Source: Rhodobacterales bacterium LSUCC0031
GTDB lineage: Bacteria > Pseudomonadota > Alphaproteobacteria > Rhodobacterales > Rhodobacteraceae
DNA length: 64,000 bases
Direction: 5' to 3'
Assembly: GCA_015689735.1 (NCBI GenBank)
Contig: WVSP01000004.1
Location: 186,001 to 250,000 of the forward strand
Made by a program: the position numbers and the translations under genes. Numbering within the stretch: the first letter of the stretch is position 1; each line of letters starts with the position of its first letter. Under the pieces are notes generated by a model, which was not told the DNA's origin, searched no databases, and saw only the letters and a program-made list of their open reading frames with translations. Positions 53,598 through 61,867 of the stretch are shown here, one piece after another.

Positions 53598-54682
53598 GCC
53601 TTGGCGCCCTTCTTGCCCGAGCCGATCAAAGGTGTCGCATCGCGGTCAAGCGGCCAGCGCGGGCGCGCCGACAGGGTCAGATCGTCGATCCGTCCCGCTT
53701 GCAGCGCCAAAAGCCCGGCAAAGGCGATCATCGCGGCATTATCGGTGCAAAGTGCCAAGGGCGGCGCGACAAAAGGCAGGCGCGCATCGGCGGCCACCGC
53801 CATCAGCCGCGCGCGCAAGACACGGTTCGCAGCCACACCGCCGGCCACGGCAAAGCCTGTCAGCCCGGGCTGACCAGCGAGCGCACGGGCGGATTTGAGC
53901 GCCAGAATATCGGCGACCGCCGCTTGGAACCCGGCGCAGAGATCGGCGCGATCTTGTTCAGACACCCCGCCTTGGGCTGCGATCAGTTGGTCGCGCGCCC
54001 GTAAAACAGCCGTTTTCAGCCCCGAAAAGCTGAGATCGCATCCGGGCCTGTCCAATAGCGGGCGGGGCAGGTCGAAACGTGCAGGATCACCGGCAAGGGC
54101 AGCGGCCTCGACCGCCGGACCGCCGGGCTGAGAAAGGCCCAAAAGCCGCGCGACCTTGTCGAAGGCCTCGCCGGGGGCGTCGTCGATGGTGCCGCCAAGG
54201 CGCGTGAATGCATCCGCGCCATCCACGCGCAAGAACTGGCAATGCCCACCTGAGACCAGGAGCATCAGATAAGGAAAGGCCAGCCCATCGGTCAAAACCG
54301 GGGTCAGCGCATGCCCGGCAAGATGGTTCACCCCGACCAAGGGCTTGCCCAGACCCATCGCCAGCCCCTTGGCCGCCATGACGCCCGACAAGACCCCGCC
54401 GATCAGCCCTGGCCCAGCGGTGACGGCAATCGCGTCGATCTGCGACAAGGTCATGTCGGCGACGGCCAAGGCCTGTTCTACCACGAGATCGAGCTTTTCG
54501 GCATGCGCGCGTGCTGCAATCTCTGGGACCACACCACCATAGGCCGCGTGCAGATCGGTTTGGGCGGCAACGACGCTGGCCAAGATCGCGGGCGCCACGC
54601 CGCGCGCATGCAAGATTGCAGCGGCAGTGTCGTCGCAGCTCGATTCGATGCCGAGAATGGTCAGGGCTAAGGTCATGGGCAT
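53594..54682 (-). CDS. tsaD: tRNA N6-adenosine threonylcarbamoyltransferase TsaD
   Basis: TsaD transfers the threonylcarbamoyl group to A37 of ANN-decoding tRNAs. The 362-residue ASKHA-fold protein starts [20 protein letters not shown] (an ATG two codons later is equally possible). [20 protein letters not shown] near 51 holds the metal-binding His residues of the H-x-x-x-H type, [20 protein letters not shown] near 85 is diagnostic, and VNHLAGHAL and LLVSGGHCQ follow. Its partner TsaE is at 42.5 kb. It is divergent from hemD by 40 bp. Confidence 0.95.
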   Translation of the reverse strand: MPMTLALTILGIESSCDDTAAAILHARGVAPAILASVVAAQTDLHAAYGGVVPEIAARAHAEKLDLVVEQALAVADMTLSQIDAIAVTAGPGLIGGVLSGVMAAKGLAMGLGKPLVGVNHLAGHALTPVLTDGLAFPYLMLLVSGGHCQFLRVDGADAFTRLGGTIDDAPGEAFDKVARLLGLSQPGGPAVEAAALAGDPARFDLPRPLLDRPGCDLSFSGLKTAVLRARDQLIAAQGGVSEQDRADLCAGFQAAVADILALKSARALAGQPGLTGFAVAGGVAANRVLRARLMAVAADARLPFVAPPLALCTDNAAMIAFAGLLALQAGRIDDLTLSARPRWPLDRDATPLIGSGKKGAKA

Positions 54683-54722
54683 GCGTTGTCAGATCATCCC
54701 TTGGCAGGTAACACTCGCCCCC

Positions 54723-55448
54723 ATGCCTGACAATGCCGCAGCCATTGCACCCTTGATCTTGCTGACCCGCCCAAAGGCGGCGTCGGACGCATTCGCCTTT
54801 GCTTTGCGATCGGCGCTTGGGCCGGTTGACATCATCATCGCGCCGGTGATGGCGATCGTTGCAATCGGCGGTTTTCCCGATCTGGCCGATGCGGATGGGC
54901 TGATATTTACCTCGGCGGCCGGCGTGGATGCTTTTGCCGCGCAAAGCGAGCGGCGCGATCTGCCCGCTTGGTGTGTGGGCGCGCGCACAGCGGCGGCGGC
55001 CACGGCCATCGGGCTGCGCGCGCAAAGCGCCGATGGTGATGCCGATGCTTTGGTGGCTTTGCTGGTGCAATGCGCGCCGCGCGGGCGGTTGGTGCATCTT
55101 TGCGGCACACATCAACGCGGTGATGTCGCGGCACGGCTGAGCGCCGCCGGGCTTTGGGCCGAGGCCATCGCGATCTATGATCAAAGGGCCGTTCGGCCCA
55201 ACCCTGATCTTGCCATGGCGCTTGCGCATCCGGGGCCGATCATCGCGCCGCTGTTTTCACCCCGCAGCGCCACGCTTTTCGCGCAAGCAGCCGGTGATGC
55301 CATGGTTACACCCGTCGCGCTGAGCGCGGCCGTGCGCGATGTCCTACCCGCCGCGATGGCGGCGCGTTGCCATCTGGCCAGCCATCCCGATGCGCCGGCG
55401 ATGATCCGCGCAGTGGCGAAGTTGATTTCTGCGCATGCGGCGGGTTGA
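54723..55448 (+). CDS. hemD: Uroporphyrinogen-III synthase
   Basis: HemD cyclises hydroxymethylbilane, the HemC product, to uroporphyrinogen III with inversion of ring D. The 241-residue protein from ATG 54723 has the low-conservation two-domain fold: ILLTRPKAASDAFAFALRSA at 11-30, GLIFTSAAGVDAFAAQ near 58-73, WCVGARTAAAATAIG near 82, LVHLCGTHQRGDVAARL near 121, and LFSPRSATLFAQAA near 176. hemC lies 49 kb away. It is followed by the mitofilin-like and HemY genes, a context seen widely in alphaproteobacteria, which raises confidence. Confidence 0.9.
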   Translation: MPDNAAAIAPLILLTRPKAASDAFAFALRSALGPVDIIIAPVMAIVAIGGFPDLADADGLIFTSAAGVDAFAAQSERRDLPAWCVGARTAAAATAIGLRAQSADGDADALVALLVQCAPRGRLVHLCGTHQRGDVAARLSAAGLWAEAIAIYDQRAVRPNPDLAMALAHPGPIIAPLFSPRSATLFAQAAGDAMVTPVALSAAVRDVLPAAMAARCHLASHPDAPAMIRAVAKLISAHAAG

Positions 55449-55536
55449 GGGGTCGGTTAGGCTGGTCTAGGTTGTTCAGGGCGCAACTGTAAGCTGCGCT
55501 GGACATTTGAGAGTGTACATTCAAAGGACATATCAG

Positions 55537-56889
55537 GTGGTAGGCGCAAGCGCGAAAAGCTCAACCAGCACAGGCAATCGGCGCAAGGCAAAAGGCCGGT
55601 CCGACGCCACCGAAACCCAGCCACAAGGTGCCGCGGAACCTGTCGAAACCGCCGCCACCGATTCGGCCATGACCGCTGCAAGCGAGGCATCTCCAAACGT
55701 ATCCGAGGGGAGCGCGGCGGATAGCGTGTCGGCTGAGGCCCCGAATACGATCGTGGCGGCGGCGGTGCTGGACGCCACCGGCACTGCCGAGAATGTGATC
55801 GAAGACCTGCGAGAGCCGCCCGCCGCGCCGCCGCCCCCCGCACCGCAACAGCGCGCAAGCATGGTGCCGCTGGTGATCGGTGGGATTGTCGCTGCCGCGA
55901 TTGGCTATGGCGCGGCCTATATGGGCCTGTTGCCCGCGCGCCAAGACCCAGGCAGCGCCGATCCAGCCGTGGCAACGGCCCTGACCGAGCAAGGGGCGAC
56001 CCTGGCCGCGCTTCAAGACCAACTCGCCACGCTGACCGCAACGGTCGCACAGACCACGCCGCTCGCCATGGGTGAGGTGGACCTGTCGCCGGTGATCGAC
56101 CAAATCGCGGCGCTGTCTGCGCAGATCGACGCGGCGGGCAGCGGGATCACCCGTTTGGCAGATCGGGTCGATGCCTTGGAAAACCGCCCCATGTTTACCG
56201 GCAATGCCGATGCGGATGTGGTGGCCGCCCAACAAGCCGCCGATGCACGTGCGGCCGCCCTCGCCGCAGAGCGCGACGCCCTCGCCGCCGAAGCCGCCGC
56301 GCGCGAAGCCGCAGCCGCAGAGGCCGCGACGCAAGCCGCCGAAGCTGAGGCCTCTGCCGCCCAAGCAATCGCCGCGGCCGAGGCGGCCCTTGCCCGCGCC
56401 GCCGCCGAAGCGGCCCTTGGCCAGGTTCAGGCTGCCCTCGTGAGCGGGTCGGGCTTTGCCGCGCCGCTTGCCACCATTGCGGCCACGGTCGATATCCCTG
56501 CCGCGCTGCAAGCGGTGGCCGAGGCCGGTGTACCGACACAAGATGCGCTGGCGCGCGGCTTTGCCCCCTTGGCGCGCGCAGCCCTGCCCGTCGCCTTGCA
56601 GGAAACTGCCGGCGAAAGCATGGGCGAGCGGCTTGGCGCTTTCGTCATAGGCCAGATCGGTGGCCGGGCGGTAACCCCGCGCGAAGGCGACGACCCTGAT
56701 GCCGTGCTCAGCCGCGTCGGAGCGGCCGTCGCGGATGGCGATCTGGACACGGCCTTGGCCGAGATCGCGGCATTGCCGCAAGGCGCGCGAGACGTTCTGG
56801 CGCCTTGGGTTGCCGATGTCGAAGCGCGGCGCGCGGCAGAGGCGGGGCTGGCAACGCTCGGCACCGCGCTTGCGGCAACCGGCAACTGA
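55537..56889 (+). CDS. Mitofilin/Mic60-like inner-membrane protein
   Basis: A 450-residue protein. GTG 55537 is preferred for its AAAGGA site 8 bases upstream. The N-terminal 100 residues are a low-complexity acidic and proline-rich stretch, followed by one membrane helix at about 108-130 (MVPLVIGGIVAAAIGYGAAY). An alanine-rich coiled coil follows, with repeated AAEAAAREAAAAEAATQ-like heptads (about 165-300), and a C-terminal mitofilin-signature-like domain. This is the layout of alphaproteobacterial Mic60, which shapes intracytoplasmic membranes. It sits between hemD and hemY, as is usual for Mic60. Confidence 0.85.
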   Translation: MVGASAKSSTSTGNRRKAKGRSDATETQPQGAAEPVETAATDSAMTAASEASPNVSEGSAADSVSAEAPNTIVAAAVLDATGTAENVIEDLREPPAAPPPPAPQQRASMVPLVIGGIVAAAIGYGAAYMGLLPARQDPGSADPAVATALTEQGATLAALQDQLATLTATVAQTTPLAMGEVDLSPVIDQIAALSAQIDAAGSGITRLADRVDALENRPMFTGNADADVVAAQQAADARAAALAAERDALAAEAAAREAAAAEAATQAAEAEASAAQAIAAAEAALARAAAEAALGQVQAALVSGSGFAAPLATIAATVDIPAALQAVAEAGVPTQDALARGFAPLARAALPVALQETAGESMGERLGAFVIGQIGGRAVTPREGDDPDAVLSRVGAAVADGDLDTALAEIAALPQGARDVLAPWVADVEARRAAEAGLATLGTALAATGN

Positions 56890-56901
56890 AAGGGTGCGGC
56901 G

Positions 56902-58398
56902 ATGCTATGGTCCTTGCTGAAAGTCCTGATCTTCGTCGCCCTGATCGGCGGGCTGACATATGGCGCGGGCCATCTCATGGAGATGGGCGAACTTGCGCTT
57001 CTGACGGTGATGGGGCGCGAATTCGTGCTGACGCCGCTTCTGGCGATCCTTGGGGCGATCGTCTTGCTCGTCGCGGTATGGCTGTTGTTCAAGCTGGTCG
57101 GGCTATTGGTGGCGAGTTTGCGGTTCCTCAATGGTGACGAGACCGCGATCACCCGCTATTTCAACCGCCGCGCCGAGCGCAAGGGCTACGAGGCGCTGGC
57201 CGAGGGGATGATGGCGCTCGCCGCAGGCGAAGGGCGGCTGGCGATCCGCAAGGCCGAGCGGGCCGAAGCCTATCTTGGCCGCCCCGAATTGACCAAGCTG
57301 GTCGTCGCCCAAGGGGCCGAGATGGTCGGTGATGCCGCTTTGGCGACCGCGACATTCAAGGCTTTGGTGGCCGACGATCGCACCCGCTTTGTCGGCGTAC
57401 GCGGCCTGATGAAGCAAAAGCTTGCCGCAGGTGATACCGAAACGGCGATGAAGCTGGCCGAGAAGGCGCTCGCGCTACGCCCGCGCAACGAAGAGGTGCA
57501 GACCACGCTTCTCCAGCTTCAGGCGCAGCACGAGGATTGGTCGGGCGCACGCGCAACACTGGCCGCCGCGCTGAAATCGGGGAACCTGCCGCGCGATGTG
57601 CATAAGCGCCGCGATGCGGTGCTGGCGCTTGCCCATGCCCGCGACGCGATGGCCGAAGGCAAGATCGCCGAGGCGACGCGCGATGCGGAAAGCGCGCAGC
57701 GCATGGCGCCGGGGCTGGTGCCAGCCGCAGTCATGGCTGCACGGTTAGCCATCGCCGAAGGCAAGGCAAAACAGGCCGAAAAGATCGTGAAGGCCGCTTG
57801 GGCGACCGACCCGCACCCCGATCTGGCCGCCGCTTTTGCCGAGATCGCACCGAACGAGACACCTGCCGAACGCGTCAAACGCTTCAAGCCGCTGATCGCC
57901 AAGCATGCAGGCCACCCCGAGGCCAAGATGCTCGAGGCGGAATTGCAGATCGCCGCCGAGGATTTCCCCGCCGCACGGCGCGCACTAGGCGATCTGACCC
58001 AGACACATCCAACCGCGCGCGCCCTGACCATCATGGCCGCGATCGAACGTGGCGCAGGGGCCGAGGATCGGCTTGTGCGCGCATGGCTGGCCAAAGCGGT
58101 GATGGCCCCGCGCGGCATGCAATGGGTCTGTAACAGTTGCGGGCATGTCCATGCGGAATGGCGCCCGGTCTGTGGCCATTGCGGCAGCTTCGACAGCCTC
58201 AGCTGGCAAGAGATTGCCCAAAGCGAGGCAGCGCTGACCGGCCCGTCGCAGATGCTCCCCCTGATCGTCGGCGCGCTGGAAGGTCACCGCCAATCGACCG
58301 ATGACGCCGAGATCGCGCTAGACCAAGCCAGCCAAGCCTCAGCTGACATGGATCGCCCAGCGCAAGGCAGCAATGGCAGCGAGACGGACCGAAAATAG
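56902..58398 (+). CDS. hemY: HemY-like TPR membrane protein with C-terminal zinc-ribbon motif
   Basis: A 498-residue protein of the proteobacterial HemY family (not the oxygen-dependent protoporphyrinogen oxidase of the same name). Two N-terminal membrane segments (about 3-22 and 43-68) precede a long helical TPR-like array (about 85-400), with repeats such as AMKLAEKALALRPRNEEVQT. Near residue 411 four cysteines in WVCNSCGHVHAEWRPVCGHC form a rubredoxin/zinc-ribbon-like knuckle, then a Gln/Ser-rich tail. It is 12 bp after the mitofilin-like gene in the hemD-mic60-hemY cluster. Its exact role in tetrapyrrole metabolism is not settled. Confidence 0.88.
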   Translation: MLWSLLKVLIFVALIGGLTYGAGHLMEMGELALLTVMGREFVLTPLLAILGAIVLLVAVWLLFKLVGLLVASLRFLNGDETAITRYFNRRAERKGYEALAEGMMALAAGEGRLAIRKAERAEAYLGRPELTKLVVAQGAEMVGDAALATATFKALVADDRTRFVGVRGLMKQKLAAGDTETAMKLAEKALALRPRNEEVQTTLLQLQAQHEDWSGARATLAAALKSGNLPRDVHKRRDAVLALAHARDAMAEGKIAEATRDAESAQRMAPGLVPAAVMAARLAIAEGKAKQAEKIVKAAWATDPHPDLAAAFAEIAPNETPAERVKRFKPLIAKHAGHPEAKMLEAELQIAAEDFPAARRALGDLTQTHPTARALTIMAAIERGAGAEDRLVRAWLAKAVMAPRGMQWVCNSCGHVHAEWRPVCGHCGSFDSLSWQEIAQSEAALTGPSQMLPLIVGALEGHRQSTDDAEIALDQASQASADMDRPAQGSNGSETDRK

Positions 58399-58508
58399 GG
58401 CTAGGCATGCCTCACCGGGCTTGCTAAGAGGCCCCCCAGCGCAAGGCGGCAAGATGAAATACACCGCCGCCTGCGCGACTTGGGACACGCGCCCAAACTG
58501 AGAAGAAG

Positions 58509-58584
58509 GCCGCTGTAGCTCAGCTGGTAGAGCACGTCATTCGTAATGATGGGGTCGGGGGTTCGAGTCCCTTCAGCGGCACCA
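58509..58584 (+). tRNA. tRNA-Thr (anticodon CGT)
   Basis: Acceptor GCCGCTG pairs with CAGCGGC, discriminator A, and CCA is encoded (58582-58584). The D arm is GCTC-AGCTGGTAG-AGC. The anticodon stem CGTCA/TGATG (one G-T) closes loop TTCGTAA, giving anticodon CGT, which reads ACG codons. The T arm is CGGGG-GTTCGAG-TCCCT-like. The gene is 110 bp after hemY. TrmO and TsaD/TsaE in this window modify A37 of this class of tRNA. Confidence 0.95.
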
Positions 58585-58686
58585 TTCTTCTCTCCGACAT
58601 CATCCGATGACATCCTGAACGGCCTTTTTTATAAGGGCATTGCGAGATGCCTTTGTCCGATGTTGTCCGGGCATGTGTGAAGAAGC

Positions 58687-58708
58687 GCCCCCAGATCGGG
58701 GGCTTTCT
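58687..58708 (+). terminator. Possible terminator downstream of tRNA-Thr
   Basis: GCCCCC, AGATC, GGGGGC (58687-58703) is followed by TTTCTT. A T-run without a clear stem at about 58622-58630 may be an earlier end for the tRNA transcript. The remaining bases to 58801 show no other feature. Confidence 0.5.
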
Positions 58709-58801
58709 TGGGGGCATCGCGCATATGATCTGATCGAGGGAAATCGGACCATTTGGGCCTGAAGTTTTCCGCTACGCTGTCCTAGCCGGGAGGGGCATGG
58801 A

Positions 58802-60742
58802 TCAATGGCAGGTCGGCGCCGACATGATCCTTGCGTGCCGCACATCACGCCACATCAAGGCCGCTCCGACGGCCACACCAACAATATCGGTGATCACGGC
58901 ACCGGGAAATAGCCCCGATGGCAGGAGTGCCATCATCCCCGCAACCGCGAAGGCGCCGCGGGTCAAGATGGAAAGCTGGGTTGCAAAATAGCCCGCCAGA
59001 GCCGCCGAGATCAACCATACACCAATCACTGCGGTCATTACCGCCAAGGCAATCTCCTGCGGCGCGCCGATCAAGATCAGTGTCGGTGAGAATACGAACA
59101 AAAATGGGATGATGTACGCCGACCAGCCAAAGCGCATCGCAGCCCAACCCGTTGCCATTGCAGGTGCGCGCGCGATGGCCGCCGCCGAGAATGCAGCCAA
59201 GGCGATCGGCGGCGTGATCATCGACATCATGCCAAAATAGAGCACATACAGATGTGCCGCGATCGGTTCGATCCCCAGTTGCACCAGCGCAGGCGCCACG
59301 AGGGCCGCAAGCAAAACGTAAACCCCCAGTGTCGGGAGCCCCATACCAAGGATAATGCAGACCAAAGCCGACAACGCCAACAGCAAGATCACGCTGCCGC
59401 CACCGATTTGAACCAGCAGATAGGTCAAGTTGAAGCTAAGCCCCGAGATGTTGAGCACGGCGATCACGACCCCCGATGCTGCCGAGATCAGCAAGATCTC
59501 GACCACGCCATGGCCCGTTTGCGACAGCGCGGAAACCAGCTTGCCCATACCCGGCCGCAAACCGCGATACCCCAGCACTAGGGAGGTGAAAATCAACATG
59601 GCCGCCGCCCAAAGCGCTGCACGTTCAGGCTGAAACCCTTGCCAAAACAACAGATAGATCAACACCGCGAAGGCGAGCAGGAAATGCGTGCCGCCCAACA
59701 CCGATTTTGGACGTGGGATCTCTTCCTTGGGGATCGCCTTGATCCCCAGACGCGCGGCCTCCAGATCAGCTTGGATGAACAGGGCGACATAGTAAAGGAG
59801 CGCGGGGACGAGCGCGGCCAGAACCACCTCAGAATAGGGAATAGCCAAGAACTCGGCCATCAAAAACGCGGCAGCCCCCATCACGGGCGGCATCAGTTGC
59901 CCTCCGGTCGAGGCGACCGCCTCGATCGCGGCGGCCTTGTGCGCTGGATAGCCATCGCGCTTGATCATCGGGATGGTGACGACGCCCGTGCCAACCACAT
60001 TGGCAACCGCCGACCCGCTAATGGAGCCAAACAGCCCCGAAGCCAGAACCGCGATCTTCATCGCGCCGCCCCGAAACCGCCCCATGGCCACCATCGCAGC
60101 ATCGGTAAAGAACGTGGCCCCGCCCGTCAGGTTCAACAGCGTCCCAAAAAGAATGAATGAGACAACAACCGTTGCCGCCACCGACATCGGCAGGCCCAAA
60201 ATACCGTTAGAATCGAGCGCGATATAGCCGGTCAGCATATCCCAGCTTTGTACCCGCCCCTGAAGTCGCCCCGGCACGACGTCGCCGAACAAGCCGTAAA
60301 GGATGAAGACTGCGATGATGATCACCAAAGCCCAACCTGTGGCACGCCGCAGCGCTTCGAGGGTCAGCAAGATTACGATCAAGCTCGGCACCCAGACCTC
60401 CGGGGGGCGCGAAAAGATCTTCAGCACCAAGACAGGATATTGATGCGCGATGTAACCCACCGCACCGATCGACAGAACGGCAAACAGCAGATCATAAACC
60501 GGGACGCTCTCGCGCTTGGTCCCACGCTGCATGGGCAGCGTGAGAAAGGCGATGGGCAGCACAAACAGCATGATCGCTGCAAAGTACTGCTGCGGATAGA
60601 GGCCAAGGCCGATCTGGCGATGGAGCGACAAGGCCCAACCGATCGCTGTCAGCGTCAAAAACGCCGCCAGGATATCGGCCAATGGCCGCCAATATTTTGG
60701 GGCAAGGCTCCACCTTGCCCCTTGAGATGTCGCATTTTCCAT
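58802..60742 (-). CDS. TRAP transporter fused permease (4TM-12TM)
   Basis: A 646-residue inner-membrane protein fusing the small (DctQ-like) and large (DctM-like) subunits of a TRAP carrier, the form that pairs with TAXI binding proteins. About 16 hydrophobic segments are visible. Signatures include GLFGSISGSAVANVVGTGVV near 240-259, with the S-G-S-x-x-A-N substrate region, STGGQLMPPVMGAAAFLMAE near 280, and MGLPTLGVYVLLAALVAPAL near 475. It lies 26 bp downstream of the binding-protein gene and imports an organic acid by sodium symport; the substrate is not known. Confidence 0.93.
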   Translation of the reverse strand: MENATSQGARWSLAPKYWRPLADILAAFLTLTAIGWALSLHRQIGLGLYPQQYFAAIMLFVLPIAFLTLPMQRGTKRESVPVYDLLFAVLSIGAVGYIAHQYPVLVLKIFSRPPEVWVPSLIVILLTLEALRRATGWALVIIIAVFILYGLFGDVVPGRLQGRVQSWDMLTGYIALDSNGILGLPMSVAATVVVSFILFGTLLNLTGGATFFTDAAMVAMGRFRGGAMKIAVLASGLFGSISGSAVANVVGTGVVTIPMIKRDGYPAHKAAAIEAVASTGGQLMPPVMGAAAFLMAEFLAIPYSEVVLAALVPALLYYVALFIQADLEAARLGIKAIPKEEIPRPKSVLGGTHFLLAFAVLIYLLFWQGFQPERAALWAAAMLIFTSLVLGYRGLRPGMGKLVSALSQTGHGVVEILLISAASGVVIAVLNISGLSFNLTYLLVQIGGGSVILLLALSALVCIILGMGLPTLGVYVLLAALVAPALVQLGIEPIAAHLYVLYFGMMSMITPPIALAAFSAAAIARAPAMATGWAAMRFGWSAYIIPFLFVFSPTLILIGAPQEIALAVMTAVIGVWLISAALAGYFATQLSILTRGAFAVAGMMALLPSGLFPGAVITDIVGVAVGAALMWRDVRHARIMSAPTCH

Positions 60743-60767
60743 CGCGTTTCCTGCGCTTATTGCTGCG

Positions 60768-61721
60768 TCAGTTCAGGCCAGCCTCTTCAAAAAAGCGCAG
60801 CGCACCGGGGTGGAACTGCCCGACACCGGGATCGCCGCGCATATCGTTGGGTTTGAAGGCGGCCATCGGCGGAAATGTCTGAACCATGGTGTCGGCCTTC
60901 TCATACATCGCGCGCGTCAGGGCATAAACGACATCGTCGGGGACATTGGCATGGGTAAAGACAACCTGTGGGAAAGCGATATAGACGGTATCCTCTAGCA
61001 CACCGGGTGCCGCACCCGCGGGCAGCGTCGTAAAGTACGCCGTTGGCCAATGTGCGCGCGCACCCGCAAGTGCCGCATCGCTGGTATCTGCGACACCCAA
61101 GGCGCGCAAGCCACCAACCGAGGCATCAGCCTCGCGGACCTTGCCTGCACCATGGGCAAAGATAAAGCCGACCACATCGCCGGCCATGAAAGCATCAGCC
61201 CCCGCGGTCACAGATGCGACGCTGACCGGGACCATGTCGTCGCGGGTCATGCCGGCGGTCGAATAAAAGGCGTCAAGCTGCGGCAGAATGGTGTTTTGTG
61301 CAGTGAAGCCATCGGTCATCGGTTGGCCGCGCAACTGCTCGAGCGTGGTGATGCCACTATCGGCGCGCACGAAAATCCCTTCGACCAAGGGCTGCAAGAA
61401 GGCGACGATGCGCAGATTTTCGTTGGGATTGCCGGTCCACCATGCCTCGCCGGTCAGCGCGTAGTTGACCTCTTGGAGGTTGGCCACGCCGAACTCGATC
61501 CCGCCCGAATTGAGGAAAGGGATGAATTGGTTGGGGCTGGTTGCGGGCGTGATGGTCGTGTTCAGCCCAGCTTCGTTGGCCGCATTGGCCACGGCGGTGC
61601 CGATATTGTGGAACAAAGAGCCGGGGTTTGACGTCGCAATGCCAACCGTCTGCGCGCTTGCCGTCCCTACGCAAAAAGCCAGCCCCGCAATGGCGGCAGC
61701 CGTTGAAATCATCTTGGTCAT
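60768..61721 (-). CDS. TAXI-family TRAP transporter solute-binding protein
   Basis: A 317-residue periplasmic protein from ATG 61721 (GGGAGG 9 bases upstream; a second ATG two codons earlier is possible), with a signal peptide of about 23 residues (ISTAAAIAGLAFCVGTASAQ). The mature start TVGIATSNPGSLFHNIGTAV contains the TAXI-type ligand loop, and SGGIEFGVANLQEVNYAL near 73 and LEQLRGQPMTDGF near 130 follow. It is the first gene of the TRAP operon, divergent from the ThDP-enzyme gene, and should capture the substrate for the fused permease. Confidence 0.92.
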   Translation of the reverse strand: MTKMISTAAAIAGLAFCVGTASAQTVGIATSNPGSLFHNIGTAVANAANEAGLNTTITPATSPNQFIPFLNSGGIEFGVANLQEVNYALTGEAWWTGNPNENLRIVAFLQPLVEGIFVRADSGITTLEQLRGQPMTDGFTAQNTILPQLDAFYSTAGMTRDDMVPVSVASVTAGADAFMAGDVVGFIFAHGAGKVREADASVGGLRALGVADTSDAALAGARAHWPTAYFTTLPAGAAPGVLEDTVYIAFPQVVFTHANVPDDVVYALTRAMYEKADTMVQTFPPMAAFKPNDMRGDPGVGQFHPGALRFFEEAGLN

Positions 61722-61763
61722 GGTCATCCTCCCTGTGGCGCCGCCTCTCCCAGGCGACAAATA

Positions 61764-61782
61764 AATCTCAATAAATGAGATT
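61764..61782. promoter_or_regulatory. Operator-like inverted repeat in the TRAP/ThDP divergent promoter
   Basis: AATCTCA (61764-61770), ATAAA, TGAGATT (61776-61782) is a perfect 7-bp inverted repeat in the AT-rich 146-bp gap between the TRAP and ThDP-enzyme genes. A TTGAGA half-site and a TTGACC -35-like hexamer follow toward the ThDP gene. One repressor could control both directions. No regulator gene is in the window. Confidence 0.5.
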
Positions 61783-61867
61783 AAGTTGAGAGTTGACCTT
61801 GTGCATGCGACAGATCAAGCAGAATCTCAAGCCAACGGTGAGGACATTCCAGCCAAGAGGGGCAGAC

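Noticed and set aside
58509-58801. A phage or island attachment site at the tRNA-Thr 3' end
   Set aside because: No integrase gene is nearby and no direct repeat of the tRNA 3' end was found downstream within the window.
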